A stretch of DNA of 29,249 nucleotides, from positions 1 through 29,249 of the forward strand of contig DDSG01000124.1 of NCBI GenBank assembly GCA_002343325.1, in the 5' to 3' direction. The stretch is from Phycisphaerales bacterium UBA2396. GTDB taxonomy: Bacteria > Planctomycetota > Phycisphaerae > Phycisphaerales > UBA1924. Positions 22,720 through 29,249 of the stretch are shown piece after piece. The notes beneath the pieces were generated by a model, which saw nothing but the letters and a program-made list of their open reading frames with translations, did no database searches and was not told the origin of the DNA. Position numbers and translations under genes: made by a program. The first letter of the stretch is position 1, and every line of letters starts with the position of its first letter.

Positions 22720-25236
22720 TCAGTTCTTGAACCCTTTGAGCACGTCCAGCACGTTCGAGAAGTCGTCCTGCCAGAGGTATCGGTCCCCCCCGGGCGCCTT
22801 GGGCATCCGTACCCAGAACTTCGAGTCGCCCGCGAAGGGCGCCAACGCCCGCTCGTCCCTGGCGATCACGACCCAGACCGATCTGGACATCTCTTCGTAC
22901 TTGCCCCGCTCGGGGGTGTACCCGCGCGAGCCCGGCTCGTTGGTGCCCTGCGCGTCCGTGCTGACAAACACCGGCACGCCGAGCTGCTCGCAGACCCGGG
23001 CGAGCACCGGGGAGAGATCAAAGTATCGGTTGGAGATGTGCACCGCGAGCAGCCCGTCGGGACGGAGCTTCTTGAGGTAGGTATCCATCGCCTCGACCGT
23101 CAGCAGATGCACCGGGATGGAGTCGGAGCTGAACGCGTCGAGCATGATGACGCCGTACGACCCGTCGGCGGCTTTGGCGATCTCCCGTCGCCCGTCGCCG
23201 AGCACGATCTGGATCGAGGCCCCACGCTGGCGGGCGTCGTCGAGGTAGGTGAAGTACTGTGGGTCCGAGGCCAGATCGCGGACGACCGGGTCGATCTCGT
23301 AGAAGCGGTACGAGTCGCCGCGCTGGGCGTACGCCGCCACCGATCCCGTCCCCAGCCCGATGACAGCGACAGAGGTGGCGGGGGAGCTGGGCCTGACGTT
23401 CTCGGCGATGGCGTTCATCGCGCCGGGGATCGCCGCCAGGGCGACGAGCGCCGATCCCGGGCCGGGTGCGAGTCCGTCGGCAAGGAGCGATCCCCGCGCG
23501 AGCGAGACCAGCGAGAACGCGGCACGTTCCTGCGCGCTCCTTGCAGGCCCGCCCGAGGCGGCGGCCCGCATGATGTCGCCGACAGGTCCCAGGCGGTGGT
23601 AGTACGTGGTGGGGTCGAGGCGGGCGTCGTGCTCGAAGGTGGTGCCGTCGGCACGCGCTCGCGTGGTCGATCCGCGGAGCTGCGCGCCGTGCAGCGTCGT
23701 GCCGTGGAGGAGCTTGAACATCGCCGGGGCCTTCCCCTCGGCCCGCGGATCGATGCGGTACACGTGGTTTACGCCGAAGAAGCTGCGTCGGATGGTGAGC
23801 GTCTCATCCCCGTAGGCGTGCTTGCTGACGTATTGTCCGGTGAGCATGGCGGCCGCGAGAGCCGCCGCGGTCACCCCGGGCCAGGCCAAGACCATGATCG
23901 TGGCGAAGCAGACGCCGAGCGTGGCGATGGTCTGGAGATTTTCGACGGATCCAACGCCCAGCCCCGCCGCTCGCCCTGCCGCACCTGTGCCGAAATACAC
24001 CGCGATCGTCGCGAGCACGCCCGCGACCAACGCCAGCCAGCGCTGGCCAGCGCCCGCCGGGTTGAGCCACGCGAAACGCCCGATCGACACTCGCGGTGCG
24101 GGGCGAAGACAGACCGCCAGCGCCAGAGCGATGGGGTACTCGGAGATGAGCGTGAACGCCGCCGGGGCGACCAGCGCGTTGAACGCCCCTCCCAGCACAC
24201 CACCCAGCGCGAGAAAGAAAAAGAACTCGGTGAGCCTGGCAGGGCTTGGCCGGTCGTCGGCGAGCCTTCGATGGCACATCAGAGCCGCCAGCGTGAAGCA
24301 GATGAGGTGCGTCAGCGCGATGAGGACGAACGGGCTGTGCCGCCCGGTCATCACCACGTACGCCGCGAGCAGCGAGAAAGCCCCCAGAAGCCACCCCAGC
24401 ACCCAGGCCGGCATCGGAATCCGCGGCGAGAACGCCACGCTGAAGGTCATCAGATACAGGAACAACGGCACGACCCACAGCAGAGGGACCGAAGCCAGGT
24501 CCGTCGCGATGATCTGCGTCACGCCGATCATCAGGCTCGAAGGAACCGCCGCCAGAAGCGTCCAGTGCATCCGCCGCCGCCACGACACGGGTTCCGGCGG
24601 GGCTTCCTCGGCCGCGGATCGCTCCCCGAGTGCCTCGGCCTCGCCCGCGGCCCGCCACGCGACCACCCCGCACGCCACGAGCATCAGTCCAAGAAGGATG
24701 TACCCGCCCGCCCACCAGAGCGACTGCTCGATCAGCGAAAGCCTGGGCTCGATAAGGAAGGGGTAGCCCAGCAGCCCCACCGCGCTGCCCACGTTGCTCG
24801 CCGCATAGAGGAAGTACGGGTCTTTGGCGCTCGGGTGACGCGTACGGCTGAACCATCGCTGCACCAGGGGCCCCGTCGTGGACACGACGAAGAAGGGCAA
24901 CCCGAACGCCGTTCCGAGACTCGTGAGCAGCCAGCCCGTGACCGAACCCGAGGTCGGGCCGCCCGCGTCGGCGGGGATGAACATGGGGAGAGCGACGACC
25001 GCACCGGCGGCCAGCAGAGCGTGCACCGCCACCTGCCCGACCAGGCGAACGCGCGTCGTCAGCAGGTGCGAGTACATGTACCCCGCGAGCAGCCCCGCCT
25101 GGAAGAAGAGCATGCACGTTGTCCAGACCGCGCTGCTCCCGCCGGCGAGCGGCAGGACCATCTTGCCGGCCAGGGGCTGGACCATGAACAGAAGGGCCGC
25201 CGAAAGGAACACCGTCGCCGTGTACAGCCAGATCAT
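22720..25236 (-). CDS. Fused membrane protein / spermidine-synthase-like protein
   Basis: An 838-residue protein in two parts. The N-terminal half (about 1-430) is hydrophobic with many membrane helices, including the opening YTATVFLSAALLFMVQPLAG and the AGLLAGYMYSHLL block. The C-terminal half is a Rossmann methyltransferase-like domain typical of polyamine synthases: VAVIGLGTGSVAAYA, FYEIDPVV, QIVLGDGRREI, IMLDAFSSDSIPVHLLT and LLAVHISNRYF. Fusions of this kind are common in environmental bacteria, and their real substrate is not established; polyamine synthesis is only an inference from the fold. Start ATG 25236 is set by GGGAG five bases upstream; a GTG four codons earlier is also in frame. 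Divergent from the HAD gene. Confidence 0.9.
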   Translation of the reverse strand: MIWLYTATVFLSAALLFMVQPLAGKMVLPLAGGSSAVWTTCMLFFQAGLLAGYMYSHLLTTRVRLVGQVAVHALLAAGAVVALPMFIPADAGGPTSGSVTGWLLTSLGTAFGLPFFVVSTTGPLVQRWFSRTRHPSAKDPYFLYAASNVGSAVGLLGYPFLIEPRLSLIEQSLWWAGGYILLGLMLVACGVVAWRAAGEAEALGERSAAEEAPPEPVSWRRRMHWTLLAAVPSSLMIGVTQIIATDLASVPLLWVVPLFLYLMTFSVAFSPRIPMPAWVLGWLLGAFSLLAAYVVMTGRHSPFVLIALTHLICFTLAALMCHRRLADDRPSPARLTEFFFFLALGGVLGGAFNALVAPAAFTLISEYPIALALAVCLRPAPRVSIGRFAWLNPAGAGQRWLALVAGVLATIAVYFGTGAAGRAAGLGVGSVENLQTIATLGVCFATIMVLAWPGVTAAALAAAMLTGQYVSKHAYGDETLTIRRSFFGVNHVYRIDPRAEGKAPAMFKLLHGTTLHGAQLRGSTTRARADGTTFEHDARLDPTTYYHRLGPVGDIMRAAASGGPARSAQERAAFSLVSLARGSLLADGLAPGPGSALVALAAIPGAMNAIAENVRPSSPATSVAVIGLGTGSVAAYAQRGDSYRFYEIDPVVRDLASDPQYFTYLDDARQRGASIQIVLGDGRREIAKAADGSYGVIMLDAFSSDSIPVHLLTVEAMDTYLKKLRPDGLLAVHISNRYFDLSPVLARVCEQLGVPVFVSTDAQGTNEPGSRGYTPERGKYEEMSRSVWVVIARDERALAPFAGDSKFWVRMPKAPGGDRYLWQDDFSNVLDVLKGFKN

Positions 25237-25299
25237 CGTCGCTCCCACGCCGGGCTCCGCGCCGGGGCCGCGCAGTGTACCCCGTCGCTACCATCGCCC

Positions 25300-26058
25300 G
25301 TGACCGAACCAACCCGACTCTACGACGCCGTGCTCTGCGACATCGACGGGTGCCTCGGGCCCGAGTCCGCCGCCCCCTTCGATGCCGAGGCCCTTGCCGC
25401 CGTCGCCCGCTACAACCGCGACGCGCAAACCCGACGTGATCGCCCCGTCGTCACCTTGTGCTCAGGCAGACCTCAACCCTTCGCCGAGGCGATCTGTCGG
25501 TTCATCGGCAACACATCGCTCCCCGTCGTCTGCGAGAACGGCGTCTGGATCTACGACCCGCGCGACCAGCGATTCCTCCTCGACCCGGCCATCACCCCCG
25601 ACCACCTGCGCATGGTGCGAGAAGCCACCCGCCTGATCGAGTCCGACTGGCTGCCCAAAGGCGTGGTCATTCAGCCCGGCAAGGCCGCGTCGATCTCGCT
25701 GTGGCATCCGGACACCGCCTTCCTGCGCGGCGTGGCCGACCACCTCTCCGAAACCTTCGCGGCCCAAGCGTGGTCCTTCCGCGTCTCGATGACCGTCGCC
25801 TGGATCAACTGCGACCTTGCCCACATCAGCAAAGGCACCGGGCTCGACCGCGTGCTCGCCATGACAGGCCTGAGGCGAGACCGGCTCGCCGGGGTCGGCG
25901 ATTCCTACAGCGACCTTCCCATCGCCGAACGCGTCGCGTACTTCGCCTGCCCCGCCAACGCGGACCCCCGCCTGGCCGCCCATGCCGCGTACGTCTCGCC
26001 CGGGCACGAGATCGAGGGGGTGCTGGACATCCTCGCCCGTTTGGCACCCAAACAGTAA
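25300..26058 (+). CDS. HAD-superfamily phosphatase, Cof/phosphoglycolate-phosphatase-like
   Basis: A 252-residue hydrolase starting at GTG 25300; the frame stays open far upstream, but that part is antisense to the neighbouring gene. The four HAD motifs are present: I, LCDIDGCLG (nucleophile Asp14 and acid Asp16); II, TLCSGR; III, the lysine in HISKGTG; IV, GVGDSYSDLPIAE. A C2-type cap domain lies between motifs II and III. The nearest functional groups are Cof-type sugar phosphatases and archaeal-type phosphoglycolate phosphatases; the substrate is not evident. No Shine-Dalgarno sequence is obvious. The start is 63 bp from the divergent start at 25236. A hairpin-rich gap follows its stop. 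Confidence 0.9.
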   Translation: MTEPTRLYDAVLCDIDGCLGPESAAPFDAEALAAVARYNRDAQTRRDRPVVTLCSGRPQPFAEAICRFIGNTSLPVVCENGVWIYDPRDQRFLLDPAITPDHLRMVREATRLIESDWLPKGVVIQPGKAASISLWHPDTAFLRGVADHLSETFAAQAWSFRVSMTVAWINCDLAHISKGTGLDRVLAMTGLRRDRLAGVGDSYSDLPIAERVAYFACPANADPRLAAHAAYVSPGHEIEGVLDILARLAPKQ

Positions 26059-26092
26059 GCAAACACAGATTTTTTCGTACCGCACGCGCACA

Positions 26093-26246
26093 TCGGGCGG
26101 ACGAGCGGAGTCTCTGCCCCGCCCGAGACGCGGGACGGCCGGGCCGAGGAGGGGACGGCCGTCCTGTGTCGGGCAACTTGCACCGAAGACCGCGGACTGG
26201 AGAGGCCGCGAGTCTTTGAAGCCCGCGATCCACCGGTCGCGGGCTT
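26093..26246 (+). ncRNA. Candidate structured RNA: four successive hairpins
   Basis: Four consecutive, non-overlapping stems fill this gap between the HAD and BFD-like genes. H0: 26093-26100 with 26119-26126, 8 bp perfect. H1: 26131-26141 with 26156-26166, 11 bp with one G-T. H2: 26186-26195 with 26206-26216, 10 bp with one bulged A. H3: 26219-26228 with 26237-26246, 10 bp perfect. The linkers are short except 26167-26185. I recognise no known RNA class. It may be a small RNA ending at H3, a leader of the downstream ferredoxin gene, or a tandem terminator array. The strand is inferred from T-richness after H3 and from the neighbouring genes. Confidence 0.45.
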
Positions 26247-26257
26247 CGTTGCTTCTA
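26219..26257 (+). terminator. Possible intrinsic terminator (hairpin H3)
   Basis: A perfect 10-bp stem, AAGCCCGCGA (26219-26228) with its complement at 26237-26246 and an 8-base loop, followed by TCGTTGCTTCT. The T-richness is moderate. It would end transcripts from the HAD gene, or form a conditional stop before the BFD-like gene 21 bases further on. Confidence 0.5.
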
Positions 26258-26267
26258 CGATCAAGGC

Positions 26268-26612
26268 GTGGATCCCGACGATCATGTCTGCCTGTGCTTC
26301 CACGTCAGCCTGCGGAAGATCCGTGGGTTTCTGGCGAGGGAGAACCCGCCCGTCGCCTCGCTCATCTCCGAGTGCCTGTCCGCCGGCACGGGGTGCATGT
26401 GGTGCGTGCCGTTCCTGAAGCACCTTCACGCGATGCATCGCGACGGGCGCACGCCCGACCTGTCCGTGAGTCCGGAGAAGTACATCGAGGCGCGCGCACA
26501 GTACCGGGAGACCAAGGCCCGCGATCCCCGCGTGGTCGACGAGGCCACGGGGCGGGGAGGGGAGACCCCCAACAACAACGCGGGCGCCGGTTCAGGACCG
26601 ACGCCCGCGTGA
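26268..26612 (+). CDS. Small BFD-type [2Fe-2S] protein
   Basis: A 114-residue protein starting at GTG 26268. The bacterioferritin-associated-ferredoxin-like pattern is clear: C8-x-C10 in HVCLCFHVSL and C43-x2-C46 in GTGCMWCVPF, giving the four ligands of a [2Fe-2S] cluster; Cys36 is an extra cysteine. The domain ends at about residue 55. The rest is polar, ending in a Gly/Asn/Pro-rich tail that is probably disordered. A role in electron transfer or iron handling is inferred; no bacterioferritin gene is in the window. The Shine-Dalgarno is weak (AAGG close to the start). It lies directly downstream of the four-hairpin region and converges on the TPR/alpha-CTD gene. Confidence 0.88.
   Translation: MDPDDHVCLCFHVSLRKIRGFLARENPPVASLISECLSAGTGCMWCVPFLKHLHAMHRDGRTPDLSVSPEKYIEARAQYRETKARDPRVVDEATGRGGETPNNNAGAGSGPTPA
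26578..26610. terminator. Hairpin between convergent genes, overlapping a stop codon
   Basis: A 13-bp stem with one C-A mismatch: ACGCGGGCG (26578-26586) with CGCCCGCGT (26602-26610), and inner CGGT with ACCG around a 5-base loop. It spans the last codons and the first base of the TGA of the BFD-like gene and lies 24 bp from the opposing stop. It could serve both directions, but no T-run follows on either strand. Confidence 0.45.
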
Positions 26613-26633
26613 ATGTGCTGGATCGGTTGTAGA

Positions 26634-27572
26634 TCAGCTATCGATCTTGCGGAGCGACAGCCCGCTCTCGTGCAGCCGATCGCGGATTTCCTTGAGGCTC
26701 GTCGCGCCGAAGTTCTTGACGCCCATCAGCTCGGCCTCGGTGTGGCTGGCCAGATCGCCCAGCGTCGAGATGTTGAGCAACTGCAACGCCTTGCGGGCGC
26801 GGACGGAAAGCTGCAGTTCCGTCACGGGCTTGGCAAGAATCGCCTCCTTGTTCGTCCCCTTGAACTGCTCGGCCAGAGCCCGGCGGGCGGCGCGGTGCGC
26901 GTCCTCGAGGCCCTGCCCGAGGCGGAGGTTCCGGGCGGTGAGCATCTTCTTGATCTCGATCAGGCTGCTCTCGCCGAAGTTCTTGTAGCTCATCAGCTCC
27001 GCCTCGGTGATCTTCAGCAGATCGCCCAGCGTGCGGATGCTCATCTTCTTGAGGCACGTGCGGGCCCGCACGGAAAGCTCGAAGTCGGTGACGGGTGTGT
27101 CCATCAGCGCCTTGCGCTTGAAGTGATCGCGATCGGGCTCATCCTCGACGATCATGTCCTTGCTCGCCTGGATGTCCTTCATGTAGAGGCGAGCGCGAGG
27201 GTGGTTGGGGTTGGTGTCCAGCACCTGCCTGAGGCACCGCTCCGCACGCACCAGGTCGCCGCGATCCTCATACATCACGGCGAGGTTGATGAGCGCGTTG
27301 ACCAGGGCGGGCGGGGTTTCGACACACTGCTCATACGCCGCCAGCGCCTCCTCTTCCTCGCCCATCAGATCGAGGGCGTAGGCCAGATGGAACAGGGCGT
27401 GCGCGCTGCTCGGGTCCGCCGCGGTCGCCTTCTTGAATTCGGCGACGGCGCCGGCGTGGTCGTTCTGGGCCATCAGCTTCTGGCCCGTGCTGAGGTGCTT
27501 GCTCGCGGCCGCCGTATCGCGACGGGCCGACTCCGAAACACCGATCACCGTATCCAGAGGATCGTGGGACAT
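26634..27572 (-). CDS. TPR protein with two RNA polymerase alpha-CTD-like domains
   Basis: A 312-residue protein. Residues about 24-135 form three or so TPR repeats (GAVAEFKKATAADPSSAHAL, EEALAAYEQCVETPPALVNA, DLVRAERCLRQVLDTNPNHP). Two helix-hairpin-helix modules of the RNA polymerase alpha C-terminal type follow: about 157-218 (LSVRARTCLKKMSIRTLGDL, then LMSYKNFGESSLIEIKKML) and about 247-308 (LSVRARKALQLLNISTLGDL, then LMGVKNFGATSLKEIRDRL). In the polymerase this domain binds UP-element DNA and activators. There is no polymerase N-terminal domain, so this is not the core alpha subunit. It may link protein partners, through the TPRs, to DNA or polymerase. GGAG lies five bases before ATG 27572. 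Confidence 0.93.
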   Translation of the reverse strand: MSHDPLDTVIGVSESARRDTAAASKHLSTGQKLMAQNDHAGAVAEFKKATAADPSSAHALFHLAYALDLMGEEEEALAAYEQCVETPPALVNALINLAVMYEDRGDLVRAERCLRQVLDTNPNHPRARLYMKDIQASKDMIVEDEPDRDHFKRKALMDTPVTDFELSVRARTCLKKMSIRTLGDLLKITEAELMSYKNFGESSLIEIKKMLTARNLRLGQGLEDAHRAARRALAEQFKGTNKEAILAKPVTELQLSVRARKALQLLNISTLGDLASHTEAELMGVKNFGATSLKEIRDRLHESGLSLRKIDS

Positions 27573-27714
27573 GCGAACTCCGATTGTCTGTGGACTGTCC
27601 GTGACGGCCGCCCCTGCGCGGCCTTCTTTCGAACACTATGAACAGCCGCCACCCCGGTCCACCGCCTTTCCAGCCAGAACCCGAACAGATCGACCCCCGG
27701 CCGTCAGTTTTTCT

Positions 27715-29249
27715 TCAGATGCCGTCCGTCGTGCCCCCGCCCGGCTGCGCGATGGGCGTTGGCGACTCGGCGCCCCCGGCCGGTTCGACGAGCCGGATCG
27801 TCTTCCAATGCCCACCGAGGAACCGCCACAGCAGGAGGAGGCACAGCACGACGATGTACGACGCGGCGGCGATCCAGGCCCCCAAACTTTCGAGCGAGGG
27901 TGCCCAGTGCGTGAGCGCGAGCCCGCCGCCCACGATCACGACCCACGAGGCGACGATCGTCGCGATGCCCGGGAAGAAGGTGTCGCCCGCCCCGCGAAGC
28001 GCGCCGCTGGTCACCATCGCCCCCGCGTCAAAGAGTTGGAACGCGGCGGTCGCGATCAGCATCAGCGACCCCAGCCGGACCATCTCCGCCGCCAACGCGG
28101 GGTCGGTGTCCTCGCGGACAAAGAACCCGATCAGCGGCTCGCGGAAGACCACGAACACCACGCCGCAGAGACCCATGTACACCGCGGTGATCCGAAGGGC
28201 GAGCCAGAAACGGGCCGCGGCGATGTCGTGCCGCCCCTTGCCGATGTAGCTGCCCACGAGCGCGGTGGTCGCGACGGACATCCCCACCGCGGGCATGAAC
28301 GACAGGGACATGTACTGGTGGGCCGCCCACCCGGCCGAGGCGTGCGCCGGGCCGAAGTGGCTGACCAGGTACACCATGAAGAAGCCCCAGCAGACCATCT
28401 CGTTGACGAACATCGCTCCACCCGGCCAGCCGAGTGTGGCGATTTCGCGCAGCCGATCCAGCGACGGGCGGATCGCGCCGCGGTCGCGCGTGCCGAAGCG
28501 GGCCGCGAAGGAGGGGCTCAGGAAGTACGCCAACGGGATCGCCAGCTCGAGCCCGGTGGCGAGCACGGTGCCCCACGCCGAGCCCGCGATGCCCAGCCCC
28601 GCTTCCATGCCGAGCACGCGAGCCGCCCACGCGCTGGATTCGCCCAGGAATCCAAGCCCGTACTCATCTCCCGAAGGCCCGAAGACCAGCACCGCCGAGA
28701 TGAAGAGGTTGAAGATGTTGGCGGCGATCCCCGCGACCATCACCACGCCCGCCTTGTGGATCCCGTAGAAGAACTGGCTCAGCCCGCGCGTCGCCATGTT
28801 GAGAAAGCACCCCCAGATCAGCACCCGCCCGTATTCGTTCGCCAGGGCGGCCTGCGTCGGATCGACGCTCGCGGTCCGGAGCACCCAAGGCATCAGCAAC
28901 GCCACGGGCTGCAGCAGGATCGCGAACAGCGCCGCCAGATAGATCGCGTTCCACGCGTACGCCGCCCCCGCCCGCGGCCGACCGGCCCCCAGATGCTGGG
29001 CGACATAGGTGTTGACGACCTGCAGCATGCCGTACGCGAAGGCCTGCGGCACCCAGGCCACCAGCCCGCCGTTGCCCTGCGCCCCCACGAACTCCGGGCC
29101 GAGCCGCGAGACGAGCCACTTGTCCGTAAAGGTCATCGCCGTGTACGACACCATCGTCGCCACGGTCGGCCCGGCGATCGCGAACACCTCCCGCAGCGGC
29201 GAGACCGGACGGGCCAGTGAAGGGGTGGTGGATGTGGGGGTGGGGGTGG
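27715..29249 (-). CDS. MATE-family multidrug/sodium efflux protein, N-terminus beyond window
   Basis: At least 511 codons are open from the stop at 27715 to the right window edge, so the start is not seen. The protein has about 12 membrane helices in two bundles with typical MATE features: FAIAGPTVATMVSYTAMTF, then TDKWLVSRLG, the GAQGNGG and VNTYVAQHLGAG region, and the matching second-half block GMSVATTALVGSYIGKGR and GALRGAGDTFFPG. It exports drugs or metabolites in exchange for sodium or protons. A GTG at 29187 could be read as a start, but the preceding residues (SLARPVSPLREVFA) fit the family N-terminus better, preceded by a Thr/Pro-rich stretch. The C-terminal 25 residues are polar. 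It lies 142 bp upstream of the TPR/alpha-CTD gene on the same strand. Confidence 0.93.
   Translation of the reverse strand, partial: TPTPTSTTPSLARPVSPLREVFAIAGPTVATMVSYTAMTFTDKWLVSRLGPEFVGAQGNGGLVAWVPQAFAYGMLQVVNTYVAQHLGAGRPRAGAAYAWNAIYLAALFAILLQPVALLMPWVLRTASVDPTQAALANEYGRVLIWGCFLNMATRGLSQFFYGIHKAGVVMVAGIAANIFNLFISAVLVFGPSGDEYGLGFLGESSAWAARVLGMEAGLGIAGSAWGTVLATGLELAIPLAYFLSPSFAARFGTRDRGAIRPSLDRLREIATLGWPGGAMFVNEMVCWGFFMVYLVSHFGPAHASAGWAAHQYMSLSFMPAVGMSVATTALVGSYIGKGRHDIAAARFWLALRITAVYMGLCGVVFVVFREPLIGFFVREDTDPALAAEMVRLGSLMLIATAAFQLFDAGAMVTSGALRGAGDTFFPGIATIVASWVVIVGGGLALTHWAPSLESLGAWIAAASYIVVLCLLLLWRFLGGHWKTIRLVEPAGGAESPTPIAQPGGGTTDGI

Noticed and set aside
22663..25299. The long upstream part of the open frame that contains the HAD phosphatase.
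   Set aside because: This part is antisense to aroC's start and the whole spermidine-synthase-like gene and reads as Arg/Gly/Glu-rich low complexity. Only the segment from GTG 25300 shows HAD motifs.

Overview
This window is GC-rich bacterial chromosome. The gene set points to Planctomycetota, most likely a Phycisphaerae-type member. That assignment is inferred from protein content: a TPR protein carrying two RNA polymerase alpha-CTD modules, a DUF5703-type glycosidase with an inserted lectin fold, a split YeeE/YedE sulfur transporter, a stand-alone BFD-type ferredoxin and a fused membrane/spermidine-synthase-like protein. Start codons are mostly ATG, with several GTG. Shine-Dalgarno sequences (GGAG) precede many genes but not all.

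Layout. Bases 1-590 are the end of an rRNA operon on the + strand: 23S 3' part, a tRNA-free spacer, 5S, and a strong intrinsic terminator. Next come two unknown membrane-anchored proteins on the minus strand (626-1444, 2044-2580), with a 23-residue lysine-rich peptide gene between them. On the plus strand follow an M16-like protein with a scrambled zinc motif and an orphan two-domain ABC permease. From 12145 down to 5736 runs a minus-strand cluster with very tight spacing: GH35-like protein, MESH1-type (p)ppGpp hydrolase-like protein, folP, thioredoxin, Gfo/Idh oxidoreductase, and then a secreted FKBP that has its own ribosome binding site. A lone TolC-type lipoprotein (plus) meets a DUF5703/GH95-like secreted glycosidase (minus) tail to tail with a 4-bp overlap.

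From 17121 to 21487 a plus-strand cluster carries an M32 carboxypeptidase, a lipoprotein esterase, an ECF sigma factor with a cysteine-bearing C-terminal tail, and the two halves of a YeeE/YedE sulfur transporter. It converges, with a 17-bp overlap, on aroC, which lies downstream of the spermidine-synthase-like membrane protein. A HAD phosphatase diverges from that pair. It is followed by a 209-bp gap packed with four successive hairpins, a small [2Fe-2S] BFD-like protein, the TPR/alpha-CTD protein, and a MATE-family exporter that runs off the right edge.

Most of the window is ordinary chromosomal housekeeping and accessory metabolism; I see no insertion sequence, prophage, integrase or CRISPR array. 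The points that most deserve a second look are the four-hairpin region at 26093-26246, a GH35 protein that seems to lack both catalytic glutamates, an apparently circularly permuted LamG domain inside the DUF5703 protein, the small lysine-rich peptide, and the sigma factor/sulfur transporter linkage.
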